Positions 35,282 through 44,706 of a DNA stretch of 64,000 bases are shown here, in pieces. Every line of letters begins with the position of its first letter. The first letter of the stretch is position 1. Origin of the DNA: Pleomorphomonas carboxyditropha (GTDB lineage Bacteria > Pseudomonadota > Alphaproteobacteria > Rhizobiales > Pleomorphomonadaceae); NCBI RefSeq assembly GCF_002770725.1, contig NZ_NQVN01000002.1, forward strand, positions 1 to 64,000, written 5' to 3'. A model generated the notes under the pieces. That model ran no database searches. It was not told the DNA's origin and saw nothing but the letters and a program-made list of their open reading frames with translations. The position numbers and the translations under genes were made by a program.

Positions 35282-36172
35282 TCACATCTCCGACCGGCTG
35301 ATGCGCTTCCTGTCGAGGGCCCGCTCGGCGGCCTCCACCATCTCGGCCTTCCACGGATGGCGGAGCGCCAGGCTGACGAACAGCACGTCGGCGATGGCTA
35401 ACTGCGAAATGCGCGAGGAAATGGTCTCGGTCGGTCGGCCGGTGCTGCGCAGCGCCGACAACAGCGTCACGTCGGCGACGTGGGCCGCCGGCGAGGCGGC
35501 GAACGACGTTAGCACGATCGTCCGGAGCTTGTGGGCCTTGGCGATCTCCAGCGTCTCCACGAGATCGCGCGTGGTGCCGGAGTAGGAGATGCCGAACAAC
35601 AGCGAGCCGGGCGGGGCGGTGGCGGCGATGGTGGCGACGATGTGCGGATCGAAGTCGTAGGAGGCGGCGATGCCGAGGCGCAAGAGGCGCTGGTAGATGT
35701 CGAGGGCGAGCGGCGCCGAGCTGCCGAAGCCGACCAGATGGATGTGGGTCGACGACAGCATCAGGTCGATGGCCCGGCGGATGGCCTCGGGATCGATCAG
35801 CTTCAGCGTGTCGGCCAGGATGTCGGCGTTGATGCGGATGACCTGCATGGCCAGCATGTCGATGTCGTCGGCGCTCGACGCCTCGAGCGGCACGTCGAGC
35901 CCGAGCAGGTCGGCATTGCGCCGCGTGCCGCGGCTCTCGGCCATGGCCATGCGGAATTCCTTGTAGCCGGCGTAGCCGAGCTCCTTGCAAAGACGCACCA
36001 CCGTCGTCTGGCTGGCGCCTGCCGCTTCGGCGAAGTCGCCGATCGCCATCGACGGCACGTCCTCGCGCCGCTCGATGGCAAACTGGGCCAGCCGCTCGAT
36101 GGCGGTCGAGGAGAAGGCGCTGATGGTCTGCAACCGGCTGATCGGATCGTCGGCGGAATGGGCGTTGTTCAT
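35282..36172 (-). CDS. RpiR-family transcriptional regulator
   Basis: A 296-residue regulator from ATG 36172. The N-terminal HTH_6 domain has SMAIGDFAEAAGASQTTVVRLCKELGYAGYKEFRMA, and the C-terminal SIS sugar-phosphate-binding domain has HLVGFGSSAPLALDIYQRL and GISYSGTTRDLVE. It precedes the kinase gene on the minus strand and is divergent from the sugar transporter operon, so it probably controls both and senses a phosphosugar. The open frame upstream of 36172 runs into the promoter region and is not homologous. Confidence 0.9.
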   Translation of the reverse strand: MNNAHSADDPISRLQTISAFSSTAIERLAQFAIERREDVPSMAIGDFAEAAGASQTTVVRLCKELGYAGYKEFRMAMAESRGTRRNADLLGLDVPLEASSADDIDMLAMQVIRINADILADTLKLIDPEAIRRAIDLMLSSTHIHLVGFGSSAPLALDIYQRLLRLGIAASYDFDPHIVATIAATAPPGSLLFGISYSGTTRDLVETLEIAKAHKLRTIVLTSFAASPAAHVADVTLLSALRSTGRPTETISSRISQLAIADVLFVSLALRHPWKAEMVEAAERALDRKRISRSEM

Positions 36173-36279
36173 AGGCTCTCGGTCTCCGGTCGTCGTGGTG
36201 GGAACATGGCGGCATAACGTACTGCTGTAAAGGATGAAAATACTCGAATTCCACAATCGTTGATAGACATTCGGCCATA

Positions 36280-36308
36280 TGCGCCGTTTTGCTTGTCTGC
36301 GCCGTTTT
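36280..36308. promoter_or_regulatory. Direct repeats, candidate RpiR operator
   Basis: TGCGCCGTTTT occurs twice in direct orientation, at 36280-36290 and 36298-36308 (18-base period), between the divergent rpiR and binding-protein genes and just upstream of the predicted promoter at 36316. Confidence 0.4.
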
Positions 36309-36315
36309 TCCAAAC

Positions 36316-36343
36316 TTGCAAAGAGTCGTATTGACGATATACA
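36316..36343 (+). promoter_or_regulatory. Predicted sigma-70-type promoter of the sugar operon
   Basis: TTGCAA (36316-36321), a 16-base spacer and TATACA (36338-36343) fit a housekeeping promoter. They lie 75 bases ahead of the binding-protein ATG in an AT-rich window. Confidence 0.5.
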
Positions 36344-36417
36344 TTCAAGTACGTAAGTTCCGTCAGCCGTTGGGAGGCGGCTGGACCGCCATCGCCTGCG
36401 GATCGAGGGAGGAAACA

Positions 36418-37746
36418 ATGGGTATTTCGCTTTTCAAGACGGGTCTGCTGGCCTCGGCGCTGCTGTCGGTCGCGCTGACCACCGGACCGTCGTTGGCTGC
36501 CACCACCGTCCTCAACGTATGGGATCAGTTCTTCTCGGAAGAGCCGAACAAGCTGATGAACGAGTTCGTCGCCGAATTCCAGAAGGCCCACCCCGGCGTC
36601 GAGATCAAGCGCAACGTGCTCGACACGGACTCCATTCGCGCGACGCTGCCTGCGGCACTGACCGCCGGCCAGGGGCCGGATCTGTTCTACTACGACGCCG
36701 GCCCGGCGTTTCTCGGCCCGCTGGTCGAGGCCGGCCTGGTCGCCGATCTCACCCAGGAATATGCCGCACGCGGCTGGGACAAGTCGCTGGTCGACTGGCC
36801 GGTCGAGCGCGTCACCTACGGCAACAAGATCTGGGGCGTCCCCAACGAGATCGAATACACCAACGTCTACGTCGATCTCGCCGTGCTCGATCAACTCGGC
36901 ATGAAGGACAAGCTGGTGGCCGACAAGGACCACCCCGAACTGCTGACGCTGAAGTCGCTCGACGACTTCAAGGCCATCCTCGAGGCATCCAAGGCCAAGG
37001 GCATCGTGCCGATCGCCTTCGGCAACCGCGACCCGGGCCGCGGCGGCCATCTGTTCTCCTACTTCCTGACGCTGACGGCCGGCAAGGACCTGGTCGACAA
37101 GATCCTGTTCGGCGACGGCCGCTGGGACGATCCCAAGGTCATCGATGCCTGGAAGCTTTACAAGGACTATTCCACCGCCGGCTATTATCCGCCGTCGCCC
37201 AACGCCATTTCCTATGACGAAGGCAACGCCCTGTTCTTCAACGGCGCGGCGGCCACCAACATCACCGGCACCTGGCTGGTCGGTGACATCATGGGCCAGG
37301 TGGCCGATCCTTCGAAGATCGACTTCTTCCTGCTGCCGTCGGTCTCGGCCGATCTGCCGCTCAGCGCCGCCGCCGGTATCGGCTCGACCTTCGCCGTTGC
37401 CGAGAAGTCGCCCAACAAGCAGCTGGCCCTCGACTTTCTCGACTTCATCATGAGCAAGGACGCCGGCAAGCGCTGGCTGAAGGAAGCCAACATCGTGCCG
37501 CCGATCAAGGACATCGACATCAAGGGGCTCGACCTGCCGCCGATGATGCAGCGCGTCGTCGAAGGAGCCACTCTGCCGCTCTCCTACAACCTCGACGTGG
37601 TCATGCCCGCCGAGTGGAACGACGCCATGAAGACCGGCACCCAGTCGCTGCTCGACGGGTCGTCGACGCCGGAAGACGTCGCCGCCAGGATGGAGCAGGC
37701 CTGGGAGAAGGCCAAGGCGGAAGGCCGTATCTGGAAGGCTCATTGA
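36418..37746 (+). CDS. Sugar ABC transporter substrate-binding protein (SBP family 1)
   Basis: A 442-residue periplasmic protein. ATG 36418 has a GGGAGGA ribosome site and a Sec signal (MGISLFKTGLLASALLSVAL, cleavage near SLAA). The mature sequence has the MalE/UgpB-type pattern: LNVWDQFFSEEPNKLMNEFV and GQGPDLFYYDAG. It binds a mono- or oligosaccharide or sugar alcohol and passes it to the two permeases downstream. A strong hairpin separates it from them. Confidence 0.9.
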   Translation: MGISLFKTGLLASALLSVALTTGPSLAATTVLNVWDQFFSEEPNKLMNEFVAEFQKAHPGVEIKRNVLDTDSIRATLPAALTAGQGPDLFYYDAGPAFLGPLVEAGLVADLTQEYAARGWDKSLVDWPVERVTYGNKIWGVPNEIEYTNVYVDLAVLDQLGMKDKLVADKDHPELLTLKSLDDFKAILEASKAKGIVPIAFGNRDPGRGGHLFSYFLTLTAGKDLVDKILFGDGRWDDPKVIDAWKLYKDYSTAGYYPPSPNAISYDEGNALFFNGAAATNITGTWLVGDIMGQVADPSKIDFFLLPSVSADLPLSAAAGIGSTFAVAEKSPNKQLALDFLDFIMSKDAGKRWLKEANIVPPIKDIDIKGLDLPPMMQRVVEGATLPLSYNLDVVMPAEWNDAMKTGTQSLLDGSSTPEDVAARMEQAWEKAKAEGRIWKAH

Positions 37747-37768
37747 TCTCCCCCTGAAGTGAGCCGAC

Positions 37769-37804
37769 CCGGCGCGCCGGCAACTCCCCCTGCCGGCGCG
37801 CCGG
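37769..37804 (+). promoter_or_regulatory. Very strong hairpin after the sugar binding-protein gene
   Basis: CCGGCGCGCCGGCA (37769-37782) pairs perfectly over 14 bp with TGCCGGCGCGCCGG (37791-37804), with an 8-base loop, 22 bases after the stop codon. No T-tract. It is the most stable of the five such hairpins in the window and lies upstream of the permease start. Confidence 0.7.
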
Positions 37805-37854
37805 AAACCGGAAGCCGGCCCGGACGGTCGGCGCGTCAACACCGGATGAGGCAG

Positions 37855-38778
37855 ATGACCGAACGGCTCGACCAACAGTCGGCATCGGCGGCGCGGCGAC
37901 GGGGCGGCGGCCGGCCGCTGGGAACGGCGATCCGATACCTGATATTCCTGGGACCGGCGGCGCTGCTTTACGTCCCCTTCGTCCTGAAACCGCTCATCGA
38001 AACCTTCGGTCTGTCGCTGTTCGCCTGGAACGGCGTGTCGGCCGAAAGGACCTTCGTCGGCCTCGCCAACTACGCGCGGGCGCTCGGCGACCCGATCTTC
38101 TGGATCTCGCTCAGGAACAACCTCTACTGGGTGGTGACCTCGATCGTGCTGCCGATGGCCACCGGCCTCGTCATCGCCGTGCTGCTGTCGGCCGTCAGGC
38201 GCGGCCAGCGCATCTACGCCGGCATCTTCTTCACGCCGGTCGTGCTCAACCTGATCATCGTTGGCCTGGTCTGGGGCATCATCTACAATCCGCTGATCGG
38301 CCCGCTCAATCGCCTGCTGCGCGCCGTCGGCCTCGGCTCGCTGGCCATCGGCTGGCTCGGCGACCGCTATGCGGCGACGCCGGCCATCATGGTGGCCGGC
38401 GCCTGGACCTTCTTCGGCTTCTGCGCCGTCATCTTCCTGCAGGGCCTCAGGACGCTTGACCGCGAACAGATCGAAGCGGCCACCATCGACGGCGCCGGAC
38501 CGTTCCGCCGGTTCCGCAAGATCATCGTGCCGGCCCTGTCCGATCAGGTGACGCTCCTGATCGTGATGAGCATCATCGGCTCATTCAAGGTGTTCGACAT
38601 CGTCTACGTCATGACCAAGGGCGGTCCCGACCACGCCAGCGAGGTGATCGCCACCTACATGTACTGGCAGTCGTTCATGAACGGCAGTCTCGGCTACGGC
38701 GCGGCGCTCGCCGTCATGCTGACGGCGGTCGTCGCCGGCGCCTCGCTCGCCATGATGGCCCTGAGGGAGCGCGACTGA
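37855..38778 (+). CDS. Sugar ABC transporter permease (MalF type)
   Basis: A 307-residue inner-membrane permease with six predicted spans. Its cytoplasmic EAA loop LDREQIEAATIDGAGPFRRF is followed by TKGGPDHASEV, typical of MalF/UgpA proteins. In-frame starts are ATG 37855 (GAGG just upstream), ATG 37846 and GTG 37759; the last would translate through the hairpin and is unlikely. Its stop overlaps the next ATG by one base. Confidence 0.88.
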   Translation: MTERLDQQSASAARRRGGGRPLGTAIRYLIFLGPAALLYVPFVLKPLIETFGLSLFAWNGVSAERTFVGLANYARALGDPIFWISLRNNLYWVVTSIVLPMATGLVIAVLLSAVRRGQRIYAGIFFTPVVLNLIIVGLVWGIIYNPLIGPLNRLLRAVGLGSLAIGWLGDRYAATPAIMVAGAWTFFGFCAVIFLQGLRTLDREQIEAATIDGAGPFRRFRKIIVPALSDQVTLLIVMSIIGSFKVFDIVYVMTKGGPDHASEVIATYMYWQSFMNGSLGYGAALAVMLTAVVAGASLAMMALRERD

Positions 38779-39608
38779 TGCGACGCCGGAAGACCCGCCA
38801 CACGCTGATCCTGCACGGCGTCCTGATCGCCAGCGCCCTGCTGACCGTCTTTCCGCTTGGCCTGATCGCCCTGATGGCCTTCAAGACCAACCCGGAGATC
38901 TTCGCCAATCCTCTGGCCCTGCCGGGCGCGTGGCGCTGGCAGCAGATCGGCAAGGCCTGGACCGACGGCCATTTCGGTCCCTACTATCTCAACAGTTTGC
39001 AGGTGGCGGTACCGACCGTGCTGATGGTGGTCATCGCCTCGACGCTCGCCGCCTACGGCCTGGTGTTCGGCCGCCTGCCGGGCGCCCGCTACGCGCTGGC
39101 CGCCATCCTGCTCGGGCTGATCGTGCCGTTGCAGGCGATCATCGTGTCGTTGTTCCACGACCTCGGCGACATGGGCCTGCTCAACAGCCTGTGGGGCCTG
39201 TCGCTCGCCCAGGCGGCGGTCGGCCTGCCGTTCGGCATCTTCATGATGCGCTCGTTCTTTCTCGGCATTCCCAAGGACTTGATCGAGGCGGCGCGGCTCG
39301 ACGGCGCCGGCGATGTGACGGTGCTGAGGCGCGTGGTGCTGCCGCTTGCCACCGCGCCGGCGCTGACGCTGGCGACGCTGCAGTTCATGTACTCGTGGAA
39401 CGACTTCCTGCTGCCGCTGATCATCCTGCACGACCCGTCCCTGCGCACGGTGACGCTCGGTCTGTTCTACCTGCAGGGCGGCACCTACACCCTCAACTAC
39501 ACCATGATCAGCGCCGGCGTGCTGATCACCGCCGTGCCGATCATGGTCGTGTTCTTCCTGCTTCAGCGTCAGTTCATCGCCGGCGTGACGGCCGGAGCCG
39601 TGAAGTAG
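38778..39608 (+). CDS. Sugar ABC transporter permease (MalG type)
   Basis: A 276-residue permease with the EAA loop IPKDLIEAARLDGAGDVTVL and the MalG/UgpE-type GLPFGIFMMRSFFLGIP just before it. About six spans. TGATG overlap with the first permease. It completes the channel powered by the MalK-type ATPase at 40333. Confidence 0.9.
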   Translation: MRRRKTRHTLILHGVLIASALLTVFPLGLIALMAFKTNPEIFANPLALPGAWRWQQIGKAWTDGHFGPYYLNSLQVAVPTVLMVVIASTLAAYGLVFGRLPGARYALAAILLGLIVPLQAIIVSLFHDLGDMGLLNSLWGLSLAQAAVGLPFGIFMMRSFFLGIPKDLIEAARLDGAGDVTVLRRVVLPLATAPALTLATLQFMYSWNDFLLPLIILHDPSLRTVTLGLFYLQGGTYTLNYTMISAGVLITAVPIMVVFFLLQRQFIAGVTAGAVK

Positions 39609-39632
39609 GCCGATCAGCGCCGTTCAAGAAGA

Positions 39633-40310
39633 GTGAGCAACGTCATTATGGAAGATCTGGACATCCGTCGCGCCATCATCGCCCATTGCCGGATGATGAA
39701 CGCCAACGGCCTCAACCAGGGCACGGCCGGCAACATCAGCGTCCGCGTCGGCAACGCCATGCTGATCACCCCCACGTCGATCCCCTACGACGTCATGCAG
39801 CCGGAGGAGATCGCCGTGCTGCCGTTCGACGGCGAATACGGCGCCTACCAGGGCCCCCGACCGCCGTCCAGCGAGTGGCGCTTCCATTTCGATATCATGC
39901 TGTCGCGTCCGGACGTCAATTCGATCGTCCATTCCCATCCGCTCTACGGCACCAGTCTGGCCATCGCGCGCCGGCCGATCCCGGCCTGCCACTATATGAT
40001 CGCCGCCTTCGGCGGCACCGACGTGCGGGTCGCCGACTACGCCACCTATGGCACCAAGGAGCTGTCGATCAACGCCCTAAAAGCGCTGGAGGGGCGCTCG
40101 GCCTGCCTGCTGGCCAACCATGGCGTGATCGCCACCGGTCATTCGCTGGCCGACGCCATGTGGCGGGCCATCGAACTCGAGAACATCGCCCACCAATACA
40201 TCAACGCGCTGCAGATCGGCGGCCCGGTCATCCTGACCGACGCCCAGATCGAGGAAGTCGGCCGCAAGGGCTTCGCCAGCACCTACGGCAGCCACGGACG
40301 GGGCCAGTAG
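39633..40310 (+). CDS. Class II aldolase/adducin family protein
   Basis: A 225-residue aldolase of the fuculose-phosphate/AraD type. Motifs: LNQGTAGNISVR (phosphate site), SSEWRFHFD (catalytic Glu region), IVHSHPLYGTSLA (zinc His-x-His) and LLANHGVIATG (third zinc His). It probably cleaves a ketose 1-phosphate to DHAP and an aldehyde, or epimerises a pentulose phosphate. GTG 39633 and ATG 39648 are both possible starts; conserved sequence begins after the ATG. Its place between permease and ATPase genes ties it to the imported sugar. Confidence 0.87.
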   Translation: MSNVIMEDLDIRRAIIAHCRMMNANGLNQGTAGNISVRVGNAMLITPTSIPYDVMQPEEIAVLPFDGEYGAYQGPRPPSSEWRFHFDIMLSRPDVNSIVHSHPLYGTSLAIARRPIPACHYMIAAFGGTDVRVADYATYGTKELSINALKALEGRSACLLANHGVIATGHSLADAMWRAIELENIAHQYINALQIGGPVILTDAQIEEVGRKGFASTYGSHGRGQ

Positions 40311-40332
40311 GCCGCAGCGGAGAGGACCGGAT

Positions 40333-41445
<1,113 letters not shown>

Positions 41446-41692
41446 GATCGGAAACTGAATAGATAGTTTTTATCAAATATATCTTGCATTAATCGGCGTT
41501 TATTCTGGTTTTCTTCCGTCGATATGCAGTCTATGAGGATTGATGTTGCCCCCAAGTTTTGTCTGATCCCGAGGTCGCGTTCGACCTTCCTAGACTCGCC
41601 GCTTTGGCATTCTGCAACGACGCTGGAAACATCGGTGCGCGACGCGTTACCGGCCGGGGCCTGCGTTAGCCCGCGGCGGATTTAGCGAAGCG
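41446..41692. other. Intergenic region between convergent sugar operons
   Basis: 41450-41540 is AT-rich, then the DNA turns abruptly GC-rich. No gene is seen. There is no clean terminator hairpin for either the ATPase gene (plus) or rbsK (minus). Confidence 0.4.
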
Positions 41693-42619
41693 TCAGAACG
41701 GCTGGGCGGCGATGAGAGCCTCGACCTCCGCCCGGGTTGGCGCGGCCTCGGACGAGCCGGCTTTAGTGCAGGCGAGCGCCCCGGCGGCGGCGGCGAAGCG
41801 GATGGCCCGTTCGACCGGCATGCCATCGGCGAAGGCGGTGGCGAGGCCGGCGTTGAAGCAGTCGCCGGCTGCCACCGTGTCGACGGCCTTGATGCGAAAC
41901 GGCGGCACATGGCCGCGGAAACCGGCGCTTTCGACGTAGACGCCGCGAGCGCCGAGCTTGATGATGGCGATGGGAAGGCCGGTGTCGGCAAGGCGCCGCG
42001 CCGCGATGGCCGCCGCTTCGAGGTCGAGCGGGGCGACGCCGGTCAGCGCCTCGGTTTCGATCTCGTTGGGCGTCAGGGCGTCGAACAGGCGGATGGTTTC
42101 CGGCGGGAAGGGAAAGGTCGGCACCGGCGCCGGATCGAGAATGGCCATGGCGCCGGCCCGGCGGGCGAGTTCGAGCGCCTTGAGGGTGGCCGGGAACGGG
42201 TGCTCGAGCTGGGCGAGCAGCACCTTGAGCCCGGCAAAGCAGGGCGCGGCCGCTTCCACCTGCGCCTCGGACAGGCCGGTGTTGGCGCCGGGAACGACGG
42301 TGATGGCGTTCTCGCCTTTGCCGTCGACGTTGATCACCGCGACGCCGGTCGACCGGTCGGGGTCGACGGCGAGATGCTCGAGGCCGACACCGAGGCTGTC
42401 CAGGCGCTCATGGATGAAGTTGCCGAAGGAATCGGCGCCGACACGGCCGATGAAGCGCACCGGCTGGCCGAGCCGGGCGACGGCCACCGCCTGATTGGCG
42501 CCCTTGCCGCCCGGCACCATTTGGTAGCGATGGGCCGTGAGCGACTCGCCCGGCCGGGCCGCCCGGTCGGCGTAAGTGACGATATCGACGTTGACGGAAC
42601 CGATGACGATGACGGACAC
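41693..42619 (-). CDS. rbsK: Ribokinase
   Basis: A 308-residue PfkB-family kinase: N-terminal GSVNVDIVTYADR, the glycine block PGGKGANQAVAVARLG, and the C-terminal catalytic motif DTVAAGDCFNAGLA with the Asp base (the family usually has DTTGAGD; ribokinases often DTxAAGD). It phosphorylates ribose or a similar pentose on O5. It ends the minus-strand transporter operon, 90 bases after the second permease, so it acts on the sugar that transporter brings in. Confidence 0.88.
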   Translation of the reverse strand: MSVIVIGSVNVDIVTYADRAARPGESLTAHRYQMVPGGKGANQAVAVARLGQPVRFIGRVGADSFGNFIHERLDSLGVGLEHLAVDPDRSTGVAVINVDGKGENAITVVPGANTGLSEAQVEAAAPCFAGLKVLLAQLEHPFPATLKALELARRAGAMAILDPAPVPTFPFPPETIRLFDALTPNEIETEALTGVAPLDLEAAAIAARRLADTGLPIAIIKLGARGVYVESAGFRGHVPPFRIKAVDTVAAGDCFNAGLATAFADGMPVERAIRFAAAAGALACTKAGSSEAAPTRAEVEALIAAQPF

Positions 42620-42709
42620 GGCGGATCTCCGGAGGTCAAGGCATCCGCCCGGAGTTCACCGGGCTTTGGGGCAAGGCGGATGCAGAAGAAACAAAATTCT
42701 GGATCGGGG

Positions 42710-43708
42710 CTATCTTCGGTCAGGCGCGAGATTGAAGCGGACGTGAAGCACCAGCCAGCGGCAGATCATCACGGTGATCAGCAGCAGGCCCCAGACGGCG
42801 GTCGCGAGATGCTGGTTGGCGCCCAGGATGTTGAGGCCCGACGACAGCATCTGCAGGTCGATCAGCGCCACGAACACCGGCAGAGCCTTGCCGAAGCCGC
42901 CGTCGGGATGGACGCCGCCGAGGAAGCAGGCCAATACGGTGATCAGCAAGTAGGATTCGCCGTGACCGACGCGCACCGAGTTGAAGCGCGCCATCATGAT
43001 GATGCCGGCGATGGCGCACATAACGCCCGACAGCGTGTAGACGAGAATGACCACCCGCCGGGTGTTGATGCCCGAATAACGGGTCGCCTCGATATTGGAG
43101 CCGATCATGTAGGTGCTGAAGCCGAGCCGGCTGCGGGTCAGCACGACATGCCAGGCGATGACGCAAAGGATGAACACCAGCATCGGCACCGGGATGCCGA
43201 GGATCGAGCCATGGCCGATCGGATGAACGAAGTCGGGAAAGCCCGACACGTCGCCGCCGCGGGTCAGGAACTCGCCGAGGCCGCGCAGGAAGATCATCAT
43301 CGACAGCGACACCAGGATGGGATGCGCCCGGGTAAAGGCGATCACCAGCCCCATGATGAAACCGGCCAGCGCGCCGACGCCGATGGCCGCGACCACGGCG
43401 ATGGCGAAGACCATCGGGCTGGCGTCGACGCCGCCGTTGGCGCGCAGAATCCAGGCGACGGTGAGGCCCGAGAGGTTGGCGGTAAACGTCACCGCCAGGT
43501 TGAAGCCGCCGGTGATGATCGGCATCAGCATGGCGAGCGTCAACAGGCCGAGCTCGGGTAGCTGGAAGGCGACCGACCCGAACGTGGCGCCGCTCAGGAA
43601 CTGCGGCGAGGCCAGCGAGAAGGCGATGAGCACGGCCAGGAAGGCGAAGCCGGGGCCGGCCATGTCGCGGACGAACGGCGCATTGAGGCGTTGGAGGAGG
43701 GCGCTCAT
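42710..43708 (-). CDS. Ribose-type sugar ABC permease (second)
   Basis: A 332-residue membrane protein of the RbsC family from ATG 43708, whose ATG overlaps the preceding stop. It shows GGFNLAVTFTANLSGL near residue 65 (replacing the usual GGIDLSVG), then RSRLGFSTYMIGSNIEATRYSGI and GHGESYLLITVLACFLGGV. Nine or ten spans. It probably forms a heterodimer with the next permease, as in XylH- or Lsr-like two-permease sets. Confidence 0.87.
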   Translation of the reverse strand: MSALLQRLNAPFVRDMAGPGFAFLAVLIAFSLASPQFLSGATFGSVAFQLPELGLLTLAMLMPIITGGFNLAVTFTANLSGLTVAWILRANGGVDASPMVFAIAVVAAIGVGALAGFIMGLVIAFTRAHPILVSLSMMIFLRGLGEFLTRGGDVSGFPDFVHPIGHGSILGIPVPMLVFILCVIAWHVVLTRSRLGFSTYMIGSNIEATRYSGINTRRVVILVYTLSGVMCAIAGIIMMARFNSVRVGHGESYLLITVLACFLGGVHPDGGFGKALPVFVALIDLQMLSSGLNILGANQHLATAVWGLLLITVMICRWLVLHVRFNLAPDRR

Positions 43709-44706
43709 CTCGTGGTTCCCTGGTGACGCCGGAACGGCAGGAGGCGCTCGATCTGCGAGCTGGACAGGGTTATGGCGACCAGGATGATGGCGCCGACGAT
43801 CATCTTGAAGGCGAACGGCGACACGCCCATCAAATTGAGGCCGTTCTGGGTGATCTGGGTCAGCATGACGCCGAGCACGCAGCCGAGCACGGTTCCCTTG
43901 CCGCCGCCGAGCCGTGCGCCGCCGAGTACCACGGCGGCGAGCACGTCGAGCTCGCGGCCGTAGAGGGCGTTCGGGACCACTTCCTGGGCGTAATGGGCCT
44001 GCACCAGGCCGGCGATGCCGGCCATCAGGCCGAGCCAGCCGAAGGCAAGAAATCGCATGAAGGCGATGTTGATGCCGAAGCGGCGAGCGCCCTCGGGGTT
44101 GTCGCCGAAGGCATAGAGCTGACGCCCGACGGTGGTGCGGGTGATCAGCGCCCATGTGGCGGCCACGCAGAGCACCATCACCAGCACCGGCAGCGAAATC
44201 TCGACCCAACTGCCATCGGCCATCTGACGCTCATAGAGCACGACCCGCGTCGTCAGCCAGTCTGGCAGATCGTAGATCGACACCCCCTTGGTGAAGAACA
44301 TCAGGAAACCGAAGAAGATGTTGAAGGTCGAGATGGTCACGACGATCGAGGGTATGCCCAGCATCTGGATCAGCCCGGCATTGATCGAGCCGAGGGCAAC
44401 GCCGATGCAGCCGGCGACGACAAGGCCGATCGCCCAGTTGCCGCCGCCGATCCAGCCGATGAACAGCGCGACGCCGTACTGCACCACCGACGCGGCGACG
44501 GCAAAGGAGATATCGATGCCGCCTGCGATCAGCACGACCAGGAGGCCAACGGCGAAGATGATGTTGACCGACGAGGTGTTGAGCAGATCGAAAGCGTTGC
44601 CGATGGTGAAATAGCGATCGGTTGCAAACGACAGGATCAGGCTGATCATCGCGATCACCACCAGGAGGGCGGTTTCGGTCGCGTGTGTCCGGAAGAACTT
44701 AGCCAT
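43705..44706 (-). CDS. Ribose-type sugar ABC permease (first)
   Basis: A 333-residue RbsC-like permease. It has the canonical GGIDISFAVAASVVQYG helix, RTTVGRQLYAFGDNPEGARRFGI and LAAVVLGGARLGGGKGTVLG. The start overlaps the ATPase stop by 8 bases. Two different permeases rather than one homodimer distinguish this set from the classical E. coli ribose system. Confidence 0.9.
   Translation of the reverse strand: MAKFFRTHATETALLVVIAMISLILSFATDRYFTIGNAFDLLNTSSVNIIFAVGLLVVLIAGGIDISFAVAASVVQYGVALFIGWIGGGNWAIGLVVAGCIGVALGSINAGLIQMLGIPSIVVTISTFNIFFGFLMFFTKGVSIYDLPDWLTTRVVLYERQMADGSWVEISLPVLVMVLCVAATWALITRTTVGRQLYAFGDNPEGARRFGINIAFMRFLAFGWLGLMAGIAGLVQAHYAQEVVPNALYGRELDVLAAVVLGGARLGGGKGTVLGCVLGVMLTQITQNGLNLMGVSPFAFKMIVGAIILVAITLSSSQIERLLPFRRHQGTTR

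Noticed and set aside
41909-43561. A 550-codon open frame antisense to ribokinase and permease
   Set aside because: Rich in Asp, His and Gln, as expected for the reverse complement of GC-rich hydrophobic genes.
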